Both the position numbers and the translations under genes were made by a program. Below, piece by piece: positions 48,950 to 58,256 of a DNA stretch of 64,000 nt. The DNA comes from Pratylenchus scribneri. Taxonomy: Eukaryota; Nematoda; Chromadorea; Rhabditida; Pratylenchidae. Where the stretch lies: positions 62,001 through 126,000 of the forward strand of contig JAQSEB010000151.1 in the NCBI GenBank assembly GCA_030063045.1, given 5' to 3'. The notes beneath the pieces were generated by a model, which worked only from the letters and a program-made list of their open reading frames with translations, did not search any database and had not been told where the DNA came from. Within the stretch, counting starts at the first letter, position 1, and each line of letters starts with the position of its first letter.

Positions 48950-49470
48950 ATTTGGTAAAATGGTTAAAAACTATATTAAAATGAATTTACAATTTATTCA
49001 TTATTTAGATGGATTTAATATTAATATTAAATAGTAAATTCAAGTTTTTTTTATTAATTTTCTGGGTCCGAATTTTCAAAAAAATTCAAAATTATGCAAA
49101 TGATATATCAATCGAAGCGTCTCGACGAGCTGATTGTAATTCTGCAATTGATTTTTTGTAGAGTTCAAAATAAATTAGTTATGTCAATTTTAGTATCATA
49201 TAGTTTAGATGTGTTATATTTTTGAAATTTTAAGTTTTTTGCAAGATAAATAAGATTTTTAAGGGCAGCTCATCGAGACGATTCGATTGATTTATTATTT
49301 GCATGATTTTGAGATTTTTTTGAAAACACGGACCCAGAAAATTCATAAAATAAAAAAATTGAATTTATTATTTATTATGAGCATTAAATTCATTTAAATA
49401 ATGAATACATCTATTTTGATATAGTTTTTTGCCATTTTCACAATTTAATGGCCAAAGTACATAGGTACCC
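48950..49470. mobile_element. Palindromic MITE, older copy
   Basis: Arms at about 48955-49150 and 49265-49465 pair imperfectly (TCTGGGTCCG against CGGACCCAGA; ATGCAAATGATATATCAATCG against CGATTGATTTATTATTTGCAT). The core CGTCTCGACGAGCTGATT is the one shared by the other palindromes. Confidence 0.7.
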
Positions 49471-49479
49471 AAAGTCATA

Positions 49480-50535
49480 TCATAATAGGAAAATTTCTAT
49501 TTATTTCTATCTAAAAAGGCTAACAATTTGAATTCAGCATTATGTCAATCTAATAACTGCTTTAATTGAGCTTGGTAATAAAAAATTTCACCAAAAAAAT
49601 TATTTTGCTTTTATTTTTTCAAGTTAATTGTTATCAGAATATCATAATAAGTTTATCAACATATCACAAAAATCAATGAAAGTATTAAATTTGTTTTATT
49701 TCCAACTCAAGTTGTTCCAAAAACCCGTAAAACATAGACAGGATTTTTTCTAATCGTTCAATGTTCCCTTAAATGCTTAATTTCTCTAAAAAGGCCCTTC
49801 AATTAGAAAACCATCTAAAAAGGGCTTTGCTAATTTGCCTAAAATTAAGTGACTCTTTTTTAATTTATTAATGTTAGAGATTGGACAGCAAAGAGACAAA
49901 GAAATTTCAACTTTAGCGATAGTGATATCAATTATATTTACTATTACTTGATGATGCATCGATAATCACATTGCTGTCGATGAAGAGCGTTAGTGCAATT
50001 AGCACAAATGTCAACATTGAAATTTTTAATATTTATAATATTTTTTTTTTGAATAATTTTTTCAGCTAAAATTCGTATAAAAAAATTATAATGTTATTGA
50101 AAAACAATTCGATAAAATTTTATAATCCAAAAAAGCCGGCCAATAGGAAGTTTTGATAATGGAGCGGTCTGCCATTTTGGTAAAGTAATATTTTTATTTT
50201 ATTTCTAGGTAATATTTTGGATTAAAGACGGTTACTTTTTTCCATTCCTGGACTAAAAAACTCCTTTTTTCCAAAAACCAGTACAAAGATTTATGAGACG
50301 GTAAATTATACAGGTATTTTCCGCGCCGTGAACCGACCTTAATTTTTGGAAAAACGACACGGCAAAATTAGGGGAAAATTTTTTGAGGAAAAAGGATTCC
50401 TTGTTCCATAAAAAAGGGAATTAAGGAAATTCCTCTTGTTATTCAACTTTTCCGACATTCAATGGAATGATCAATTGTGATTTATTTTAAGGAATTACAA
50501 TGAAATTAGGTAAAGGAATAATAAAAGGCAAAAAA
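49480..50535. other. Flank between scaffold gene and retroelement, no gene seen
   Basis: AT-rich DNA without a supported exon. It may hold the missing 5' exons of the scaffold-Ulp1 gene or its promoter, interrupted by the retroelement, but nothing convincing was found. Confidence 0.4.
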
Positions 50536-51655
50536 TTATTAAATATTGATATGGGTTTATTTAATAATTAATTGATTAATTAACCGAAATTGCCTGGAAT
50601 AAAAAAGGGGTCAATTACTTGGGAACTATCTACTGTAATGTGAGTATAGGCGGATTAAGGGGGAAAGTATGGGATAAGGATGTACGGATTTGATGGGGAA
50701 TGAATGGGCTAATTTACCGGGCAACAACAAAGGTTGCCAAAGGATTGGGCAATGCAAAGATTGCCTGAAGAAAGGATTGGGCGGCAATTACAAAGATTGC
50801 CTGAAGAAGGGTGGATGTGGGGAAAGAAAGGCCAAAGCGAATTGCCAATTTACAAAGAATTGGGCTTAGGATGAACAATGTCGGGAATGGCCAGTTCCCT
50901 TCTTATAATGCTATGAAATTGATGAAAATGTGATTAATGTAAATGAATAAAGCTAATTTACTAAAGGGAATATACTTATAAAAGAGGGGAGTTAATCTAC
51001 TGTAAATTTGGAAATGGAATGTTTGAATAGCTTAAGGCTATTCAATTAATTAACTAAGTAAATGATGTAAATTGGGCCGGTGTTAAGAGCCTTAGTTATA
51101 AGCTTAACCTTACTCAGTTAGACCCGGGGGAAGAACCAAGGATAAACTTAAAACCTCACTGCTGGTTTTGCAATGGAAGAGAATTTATGATTAAATTCCT
51201 TTTTTATCCACAAAGGGAAAATCGAAGCACAAAATTGTTGAAGAAGTGAAAATTGTGAATATGGGGGGAACATAGAATGGATGAAAATGGGAGGAGTTGG
51301 GAATGTTGGTTTGGCCTCCGGCGCACACCTGGCCAAAAGAAGAAGGCAAAGTGGCAGTGGAAGGCGATGGGGCAAAGTGGCAGTGGAAGGCAATGGAATG
51401 GACGGGCGCATTAGGGCATTGGGTTGATGGGGGTCAGCAATGGAAGCCAAGCTAAAAATAGAGGGAACAAAGATGTGGGGAATAGATTAGGGGCCAAGGG
51501 GTTGAGGGTGGGAAAGTGGGCAAACCGATGGACGACCAAAGGTCCATCGATTTGACTTTTGATTTCGCGGATTGCTGCAAAGGCAATCCGCGACACTCCC
51601 ACCAAATAAAGAAGACCACCCGGGGAGAAGGGGACCACAAGAGAACCCCCTAAGT
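50536..51655 (-). repeat. 3' LTR of the retroelement (right edge approximate)
   Basis: The left edge is set by comparison with the second copy: TTATTAAATATTGATATGGG follows AAAAA here and CGCCAC at 63401. The right edge is uncertain, near 51645-51665, because the other LTR leaves the window. The minus strand just before it (about 51666-51680) is purine-rich (AAAAAGGGGACGGAACAGA), the likely polypurine tract. AATAAA on the minus strand near 50555 could be the poly(A) signal and TATAAGTATA near 50975-50985 a TATA-like element. The ends do not show TG..CA as read. Confidence 0.8.
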
Positions 51656-52255
51656 TTAGTATCTGTTCCGTCCCCTTTTTATTGTCCTCCTTACGTCTGA
51701 ACGCACAAAGGCATCCGGTAAGGAGTCAGTAACGATGTCGTCTTCCTCGTTGATTGCCTGAATTTTGGGATTAATTGGATTCCCTCCCAATTTTAGTGCT
51801 TCCAATTTTTGAATTTCCCTTATTGCTTCCCTTTTTCTTTCTTTCTTAATTATCCTCCTTATTCTAACTTCCATGACTTTGGTGTATACAAGGTAACACC
51901 ATTGGATGATAATGCCCGAAACTGTGATACGGGTGACAAAGACCCATCCATCGAATTTTGACCATAATGTCCCCCATATCGAGAAATTCTCGTCCGACAA
52001 AACGTCGGATGACCCTCCACCGGAGGAAGCTGGACCTTTTCCAGTCTTCAAAGAGAACTGACTAGTTCGATAGGATTTGAACAAAGTCATCATGTCCAAT
52101 TGACCTTCGGTTAAGTTGGTTATTATCAACTTTTGGAAAATTTGCAGATTTGTCTCTGGCAAATTGTGGTTCCACGCATTGTTTTGCGTGTTTAATTCGC
52201 TGATATTTTTGACCAATTCTTTGGTACCAGTCAGTTGATTTACTTGGAAAAGTTT
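51656..52255 (-). CDS. Env C-terminal part with transmembrane anchor (frame-shifted from the upstream ORF)
   Basis: This frame is open from about 52255 and overlaps the end of the upstream glycoprotein frame, one base out of register, near 52240-52255. Counted from 52216, a single hydrophobic segment at about residues 90-111 (WVFVTRITVSGIIIQWCYL) is followed by a long Arg/Lys-rich cytoplasmic-type tail ending at TAA next to the purine tract. Several N-x-S/T sites precede the anchor. It is the membrane-anchoring half of the same glycoprotein. As it stands the anchor is not joined to the ectodomain, so this copy would make a truncated product unless the frame is changed by recoding or the offset is a sequencing error. 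Confidence 0.75.
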   Translation of the reverse strand, partial: KLFQVNQLTGTKELVKNISELNTQNNAWNHNLPETNLQIFQKLIITNLTEGQLDMMTLFKSYRTSQFSLKTGKGPASSGGGSSDVLSDENFSIWGTLWSKFDGWVFVTRITVSGIIIQWCYLVYTKVMEVRIRRIIKKERKREAIREIQKLEALKLGGNPINPKIQAINEEDDIVTDSLPDAFVRSDVRRTIKRGRNRY

Positions 52256-54591
52256 TCCATCAAAAAAATTGCTTTATGTTGATGCTCCAAGCATGGAACA
52301 GTTTTTGCTTCATTATGCAAGATCATTGTTTTCGGATCGAGGTAAGTCTCAAAGGGCTCACTATTCTCGAACAGAGTTACATTGACTAGCAACCTCTCAA
52401 AGCAGGTATCGGCAGGAACAATTTGGTACTTGTACACAAAGGAACAAGACCAGTATTCCAGGATATTTCCTGTTGCCCAACTTCCAGCCAGCATGGGAGA
52501 ATTGGCCAATTCTCTGATCAATAATGTTGGGTTGATATGCGAGAAATCATGGCCGAATAGAGAATCCGAAATATAATCACACACAAACTTCGTGTAAGCT
52601 TGGAGCGAATTTCGCAATTCTCGATCGGCGAACATGGCTCTGGCTTGGAGTTGTGTTTCCAATTGACTGACTCGAACCTGGCCATCAAAGGGCTCTTGGG
52701 CTTCTCTTTTTGACCTTTTCTTGATCAGATTTATCATTGTTTCATATTCGTCATGTTCGATCGCGAATCCTTGCTGGCTAATCACCAACTGATTATTGCA
52801 AGAGGTTATTCGCTCCGGATTCTCGGCGAATGTTAGGGACATGTCTGGTGGATTGCTGAGCCATCCGCTTCTGTAGAAAATGCCATTTCTCTTTTCAAAT
52901 CTTTTGAAAATGCAACGGCGATAATCCGAAGTCAAAGCTTCAGTTCCTTGTCCCTTTTCTGTCTTCCATACGATAATGGACTCGCCTCTTATTCGGCAAT
53001 ATCCATCCGAATATCGGCATTGAGCCAAATTGTCAAAGGGTGAAGTGACTTCTTCTGAACCCGGTCGACTGATCAAAGTCAGATTTTTCAGAATGCAATT
53101 TGTGGCCACTGCTCTTTTCTTTCCTATTGACCAATAGGATAGCTCATAGGCTAATTTTTTCCCCGTGGTCATTGTCCCTTCTGGGTCTCCAAAGAGAAAT
53201 CCTTCTCTACATTTATGTCGTTTTGCCATTTCTTCACAGTCTTCCTTTGAGACTGACAAAATTTCCTGATTAGGTATTTCAAAAGGATCATTGAACCAGT
53301 TTTTCCAATATGTCATTTCATGTCGAATGATGGAACATTCGAATCCGGAAAAGGTATAGTCGATTTGGTTAGGCTTATACAAAGTAAGACTAAAGTTAGT
53401 GGGTTCATGGTCAAACAATTGTCCGAAATTTAGGCAACTATTATGATTATGCGAAATTTTCACAAATTTGGATTCACTATTAAAGTGACACACCATTGGT
53501 TGGCTACCCATGATTAATGAGCAACAAAGGCTCAGTGAATATAATAACAAAATTGAGCTCACGTGCAAAGACGAATTAGTCCAAATTCTTCTTTTGTACA
53601 TACCCTTTGTCCTCTTAAATTTTGATTGTTTCTTACCCTTTCGCGGAGGCGATAATCCGGCATCAATCCATTCTTCTTCATCGCTCAATGTCAAGGGTTT
53701 GCTGTACTCCATTGGTGAGGTTGTTCGAGCGGGTTGTATTGATCGATTTTCGTTCATCGCAAAGGATGAAGTCGCTTCCATTCTTGACTCAAAGGTCGAG
53801 GTAGACGATGTTGTTATCATCTCAAAGGATGATGAAGAACCTTTGCCATTTGATGGTGCCTCTGGCTCAAAGGCCATTGGGTGAATTTTGTCATGGACTG
53901 GGACCAACAGCTGTGCCTTTCCTTTCATTTTTCTAATATATTCTGCGTTGTCCATCCCAATTACTCCTAAAGCCTTTCCCAATTCCGTCCAATTGCATTC
54001 CTGGATGTGGTCAATGGTCGCGTTCACATGCGTTAAGAATTTCTGCCAACACTCAGGACCGATGCAGCTTGCTGCATTTCCCTCTCGCTTGAATGGTGTT
54101 ACTATTAGCACGGTCATGTTTTCAAATCTCTCTGTTCTGGGGGCAACCTTTCCTTCTCTTGGCAAAACCTTTGATGTATGGAATTCCGTTGTTTGTAACC
54201 ATTTTAAGAAACCACAAAGGGTATCCAAAACGGGTTTCGTTGTCGTGAATTCTCCCTTGAGGCCCTGGGCGAGTCGAAGGTGTTTTTCAACATTTAAATA
54301 ATCCTCAATCATGACTTGACCGTAGATAGAGGGATAACGTTCAAACAAATTCGGGAGTAGTCCTAACTTCGTTAGATACGTCTGAACAAGAAGCACCAGG
54401 CTGAACGAGTTCAATCCTTGATGTTTCGGATCGACAAAGCGATCGGCGAAGGAGCGGATGACATTGCAAATGACGGGAAAAAGTGGGTTGATGTTTATTA
54501 ACGTTCGCAACCATATCCCGTTAAATATCTGTTCGAGTTGATTCGAATTTCCGATCGAAATGTCGATTGCTTTCCCTTTGTATTTGATCAT
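52240..54591 (-). CDS. C-terminal half of a Cid1-like nucleotidyltransferase fused to Env ectodomain
   Basis: The 783-residue ORF begins at an ATG overlapping the previous ORF's stop (ATGA). Residues 1-15 contain Asp10 in KAIDISIGN, which fits the third catalytic Asp of the nucleotidyltransferase whose first two Asp lie at the end of the preceding frame. Residues about 30-75 (NPLFPVICNVIRSFADRF, HQGLNSFSLVLLVQTYL) match the PAP-associated helical domain of Cid1/TUTase enzymes, which add U or A to RNA 3' ends. A Ser/Thr-rich linker follows. Residues about 335-360 form a hydrophobic segment after Lys/Arg residues, probably an internal signal sequence for the glycoprotein. The ectodomain is Cys-rich with a furin-like RSKR site at residues 626-629. 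It resembles Env proteins acquired by other nematode retroelements in layout; its exact fusogen class is not determined here. Confidence 0.8.
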   Translation of the reverse strand: MIKYKGKAIDISIGNSNQLEQIFNGIWLRTLININPLFPVICNVIRSFADRFVDPKHQGLNSFSLVLLVQTYLTKLGLLPNLFERYPSIYGQVMIEDYLNVEKHLRLAQGLKGEFTTTKPVLDTLCGFLKWLQTTEFHTSKVLPREGKVAPRTERFENMTVLIVTPFKREGNAASCIGPECWQKFLTHVNATIDHIQECNWTELGKALGVIGMDNAEYIRKMKGKAQLLVPVHDKIHPMAFEPEAPSNGKGSSSSFEMITTSSTSTFESRMEATSSFAMNENRSIQPARTTSPMEYSKPLTLSDEEEWIDAGLSPPRKGKKQSKFKRTKGMYKRRIWTNSSLHVSSILLLYSLSLCCSLIMGSQPMVCHFNSESKFVKISHNHNSCLNFGQLFDHEPTNFSLTLYKPNQIDYTFSGFECSIIRHEMTYWKNWFNDPFEIPNQEILSVSKEDCEEMAKRHKCREGFLFGDPEGTMTTGKKLAYELSYWSIGKKRAVATNCILKNLTLISRPGSEEVTSPFDNLAQCRYSDGYCRIRGESIIVWKTEKGQGTEALTSDYRRCIFKRFEKRNGIFYRSGWLSNPPDMSLTFAENPERITSCNNQLVISQQGFAIEHDEYETMINLIKKRSKREAQEPFDGQVRVSQLETQLQARAMFADRELRNSLQAYTKFVCDYISDSLFGHDFSHINPTLLIRELANSPMLAGSWATGNILEYWSCSFVYKYQIVPADTCFERLLVNVTLFENSEPFETYLDPKTMILHNEAKTVPCLEHQHKAIFLMENFSK

Positions 54592-57500
54592 GAGAATGGG
54601 ACCCGAATTACTAATGGCCGCTCGTCAATGGTCATCCGTCTGCAGAGTATTCCATTCATGGCGTTCAAAAGGGCTACTGGTTCGAGGTTCACTTCAAAGG
54701 TGAACACCACTACCACGTCGAGGTCCGAACCTTTGCGCCCTAATCCGGATAGGCTTGAACCAAAGGGAAAAGCTGAAACCGATTTCCATGAGTTTAAGGC
54801 CCTATCTATCTCTTCAACAATTTCTGCCTTCTTTCTAAGCTCTTCTTCATCTTCCTTTTCCTGTTCATATTTATCGAAGATAAGAGCCGTCAGCCGGTTT
54901 TTGTCCAAATCTGGGTTATTGATTTGAAGATTCTCGAAAAAATGTGTGTACGCGGAATCATTTGGCTCAAGGGCCGGTTCAGTGCCTACATTCTTTTGCA
55001 TTTGATCATTTATTGGCGCAAAGGCCAAATCATGTTGGTTTTGCGAAAATTTCGTTGGCACAAAGGCCGATTTACCTTGTCCTTGTGGCTGCTGTTGCAT
55101 CTCATCACGGATTTCCATCAAAATTCTCCCAAGGTTGTTTTGTCCGCGCAGCCGATCAAGGTCCAAGTGTGGTCGTCTTTCAAAGATTTCTCGATGGTCA
55201 CATCCAATACCCCAATCGCTGTCGGACGACATCTCAAAAATATGAGCATTTCCTGTCTTCAGCAAAGTGGTACGAGCTGGTTCTTGGCGGAATTTGGCAA
55301 CCAATCCTTCCTTCATTATGCCATATTTGATCCGGCTCCATTGATATTGGTCGAGGCCGATTTTGTGGGCTTTGCATTCCTCTTTTATTTGCGCAGGTGT
55401 CCAATTGAAGTTGACAATTTCGTAGGCCAGTGTAGATCGATTTGCGAAGAGAGCCTTCTGTTGGCAGTACCACTGTTCTGAGGACGTATAAAGTTGGTTG
55501 TTGATTGTGAATCTTGTTTCTTCATTAAAGTTTGAAAGATGGAATTTTTTCGTGAAGAATCCTAGTGCTTCGCCAAAACGGCCGCAATCCACAATTATAC
55601 AATCTGGCTCAAAATTGGGATAATCGACGGGAATTGCTGGAAATCCGCGAAAGGCAGGTTGTTCGTTTTGCTCTTCCATAGGATACACAGGTGGTGCTGT
55701 TGGACTCGTTGTTCGTAGACCATCAACAAAGGATGGATTGTCGCGTAGACCATCAACAAAGGATGGATTGTTGCTTAGACCATCAACAAAGGATGGTTCG
55801 TTGTATGCGTCATCGACAAAGTATGGACCTTGTTGCAGCGTATACGATTCTTGGGAGAATACGGCATTTATCACGGATCTTTGTCCAAATGTTGGCTGCT
55901 TCATCATCGATGACGGCCCTGCTTGCTCACTGTTGGATTTGATCTCGTTCCATTTGCGTTTTGATGTTTTGCTCTTTGCCTCATCAATGAACTTGTCGAG
56001 AGCTGAGTCTTTGTTTTGCCTATCATAGGGTATTCCTTCGTCGACGAGTTGGTCATGGATGAGTTCCAAATCCAAGTTCAGTGGCACACTGATGCAGGTC
56101 ACATCAGGGAAATAAATATTGGAGCCAATCCAGAAGACTTTGATGTGTCGATTTGCCGTTAAAAGGCTTTCGATGAATTGGGCTGCTTTGTTGTTTACGT
56201 CATCATGGGTCCAAATCACGAATGCCTTGACTTGACGCCGAATGTCCATTCGTTGGAAAAGTGAATCCCACCAATCGGCTGCTTCGAGTGACTTGACAAG
56301 CAATAAACAGCGCATGAAGTTTATTTGGAAGAGTTTTGTCAAACGAATTATTCGAATGTCGTTGCCGAGAAAAAGGACCGGCGCAGCCACAGATATTTTT
56401 CCATCATACTTTGTTGTTTTCAGCATGATTCGTTCATCTTCAGTCAATTTCTCTGGCAATGATTCGATTTCGTCACTGGGCATGTCATTCGTGTAAAGGG
56501 TGACACCTTCCTCGACCATCGTTACACCTGAAATTGAATTGTTATAATTATCCGCAAAGGGATTTTCATCTTCTTCAGAGTTGCCCTGATCTGTTCCCCT
56601 AGTTTGGATTTCCGATTCCGAACCAAATTCTAGTGGGTACAGGTTTTTTGTTGCGCGTTCAAAGAGCTTATTACCGATTTTAACTTGCGCTGTGCGTGAA
56701 GATACAAAGTCTTCGATTTTGCCTAATTTCCAAGCGGAGCGCGGCGCATTTTGATCTGCAACTATAACTTCATCGCCAATCTTGGGAAACTTCTCGCCTC
56801 TTTTGAGGCATCCAAAGTGCCTTTCTCTTAATCCAAGTAGATAAGAAGTCTTCCATTCATTCCAGAATTGATTAGCGATGAGCTGCGCATTTTTATAGCT
56901 TTCAAGCAGTTTATCTTTTCTTGATCTGATCTCAACATAATCGGGATCATTTGGATCGAATGTTTCTGATGAAACGTCCGGTCCATCCATCGAAAGTGAC
57001 GGGGAAACCAAGTCAATTGGTCTCAAAGGACGAATGACTTCGTTTTCCGATAAAAAACTCAAAGGTCTTTCATTTATGATTCGCTCGATTTCAATCAAAG
57101 TTGTCCACAATTCCTCAAAGCTTAAAAGCTTGTTCCGGATTTCCCTCTTCATGTGGTATTTGACTATCCCTATTAACCGCTCATATTGGCCACCGCGCCA
57201 TGGGGCACACGGGGAATTAAAGAACCATTCAATTTGGTTCTGCGTGACAAACTCTTTCACTTCTTTCGATGTGTATATGCCATCCCAACTTGCTCTGAGT
57301 TTGGCATTTTCTTCAGCCATTGCTTTAATTGCCTTTTCGCCCAAAATAAAATTTGAGCCATTGTCACTTATAATTCGCTTCGGTACTCTCCAACGGCGAA
57401 TAAATCGCGTAAAAGCGAGAACGAATTTCGCTGCTGAAGCGTCTGTGACAATTTCCAAATGTATCATTCTTGTTCGAGCGCATGCAAAGATGGCTCCCCA

Positions 57501-58256
57501 AACTTTGTGTTTGTCCTTTCCGCAGGTGGACTTAACTGCTAATGGTCCAAAATAGTCAATGCCGACCGTTTCCCATGCCATTTCTCCCGAGACTCTGTAT
57601 TCTGGGAGAGGGGGTTCATCCGGATATAGGTAAGCTTTGACTTGGAATCTTGCACAAAAACCGCAAAGGGTTTTCTTATTCTTCTTTATCACTTGGATGA
57701 TTTTTTGTCGGCAACTGGGAATCCAATATTTGGTGCGAATCGCAGCAGTTAGATTCGTCACACCAGCATGTTTTCTGAGCAGGTGTTCCTCCTTAATGAT
57801 TAAGTCAGTGATTGGGGCTTGCTTCGCAATGAAGATTGGATGGATGCTGCTGAGTTCGATTTTGCTCTTTTGAATCCTTCCTCCTGCTTTCCAAATTTGA
57901 TTTTCTTGGAAGAGCCCGAGACTGATGATAGTATCATTCGATGGAGGAAACATTGCTTGGGCTTCAAGAATAAGCAAATTTTCGGCTTCCTTTAATTCGT
58001 CCACCTTCAAAGGTGTCATTTCTGAAAATGCCAAATTTAATTCTATGGGCTTATCTGGTTTGGATTTGCCCTTCCGCTTGAAAAATTCGATGGCTCTAAT
58101 CAAGTAGGCTGTTGCATTCTTCAATCTGCGTAATTGTGAAAAATTTTCGTAGTTGAACAATGGAAACACAAGGGGTTCATTTTGGGTTATATTGGCCATG
58201 CTCATTTCCCAATTGCATTCCGGCTTTTTCCACTGGAATATATGTTTTGGGATCAA
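54588..58256 (-). CDS. Integrase, unknown alpha/beta domain, NADAR domain and start of a TUTase
   Basis: This ORF has 1222 codons. Zinc-binding H2C2 residues are His158, His163, Cys198 and Cys201. The catalytic triad of the retroviral-type integrase core is Asp234 (GIDYFGP), Asp298 (IISDNGS) and Glu359 (RGGQYER), followed by a Pao-type C-terminal domain (GDEVIVADQNAPRSAWKLG, residues about 494-545). Residues about 617-760 form an unrecognised alpha/beta segment. Four PSFVDGL-like repeats occur at about 811-848. Residues about 899-1025 match NADAR/YbiA-like N-glycosidases: LSNFNEETRF, YTSSEQWYCQQKALF, RIKYGIMKEGLVAKFRQ and WGIGCDHR. A Glu/Lys-rich helix follows, then FPFGSSLSGLGRKGSDLDV with Gly1166-Ser1167 and Asp1178/Asp1180, the nucleotidyltransferase signature. 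The frame ends at TGA in mid-domain. It overlaps the upstream ORF by 80 bases, one base out of register. Confidence 0.88.
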   Translation of the reverse strand: MIPKHIFQWKKPECNWEMSMANITQNEPLVFPLFNYENFSQLRRLKNATAYLIRAIEFFKRKGKSKPDKPIELNLAFSEMTPLKVDELKEAENLLILEAQAMFPPSNDTIISLGLFQENQIWKAGGRIQKSKIELSSIHPIFIAKQAPITDLIIKEEHLLRKHAGVTNLTAAIRTKYWIPSCRQKIIQVIKKNKKTLCGFCARFQVKAYLYPDEPPLPEYRVSGEMAWETVGIDYFGPLAVKSTCGKDKHKVWGAIFACARTRMIHLEIVTDASAAKFVLAFTRFIRRWRVPKRIISDNGSNFILGEKAIKAMAEENAKLRASWDGIYTSKEVKEFVTQNQIEWFFNSPCAPWRGGQYERLIGIVKYHMKREIRNKLLSFEELWTTLIEIERIINERPLSFLSENEVIRPLRPIDLVSPSLSMDGPDVSSETFDPNDPDYVEIRSRKDKLLESYKNAQLIANQFWNEWKTSYLLGLRERHFGCLKRGEKFPKIGDEVIVADQNAPRSAWKLGKIEDFVSSRTAQVKIGNKLFERATKNLYPLEFGSESEIQTRGTDQGNSEEDENPFADNYNNSISGVTMVEEGVTLYTNDMPSDEIESLPEKLTEDERIMLKTTKYDGKISVAAPVLFLGNDIRIIRLTKLFQINFMRCLLLVKSLEAADWWDSLFQRMDIRRQVKAFVIWTHDDVNNKAAQFIESLLTANRHIKVFWIGSNIYFPDVTCISVPLNLDLELIHDQLVDEGIPYDRQNKDSALDKFIDEAKSKTSKRKWNEIKSNSEQAGPSSMMKQPTFGQRSVINAVFSQESYTLQQGPYFVDDAYNEPSFVDGLSNNPSFVDGLRDNPSFVDGLRTTSPTAPPVYPMEEQNEQPAFRGFPAIPVDYPNFEPDCIIVDCGRFGEALGFFTKKFHLSNFNEETRFTINNQLYTSSEQWYCQQKALFANRSTLAYEIVNFNWTPAQIKEECKAHKIGLDQYQWSRIKYGIMKEGLVAKFRQEPARTTLLKTGNAHIFEMSSDSDWGIGCDHREIFERRPHLDLDRLRGQNNLGRILMEIRDEMQQQPQGQGKSAFVPTKFSQNQHDLAFAPINDQMQKNVGTEPALEPNDSAYTHFFENLQINNPDLDKNRLTALIFDKYEQEKEDEEELRKKAEIVEEIDRALNSWKSVSAFPFGSSLSGLGRKGSDLDVVVVFTFEVNLEPVALLNAMNGILCRRMTIDERPLVIRVPFS
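55182..55562 (-). other. NADAR (YbiA-like) domain within the retroelement polyprotein
   Basis: Residues about 899-1025 of the integrase ORF. The order of conserved blocks fits the NADAR superfamily: an aromatic LSNF near the start, an acidic SEQWYCQQK helix, a basic WSRIKYGIMKEGL helix, LLKTGNAHIFEMS and a closing W-G-x-G. Characterised members are N-glycosidases; some remove ADP-ribose from guanine bases and others act on riboflavin intermediates. Key residues appear present, so activity is possible (inference). Confidence 0.8.
55700..55830. repeat. Short in-frame tandem repeats encoding PSFVDGL
   Basis: Three direct copies of ACCATCAACAAAGGATGGAT-type units (about 30 bases; 55718-55795) plus a diverged fourth one encode PSFVDGL and FVDDAY on the minus strand, upstream of the NADAR domain. 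They form a linker that could vary in copy number between elements. Confidence 0.8.
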
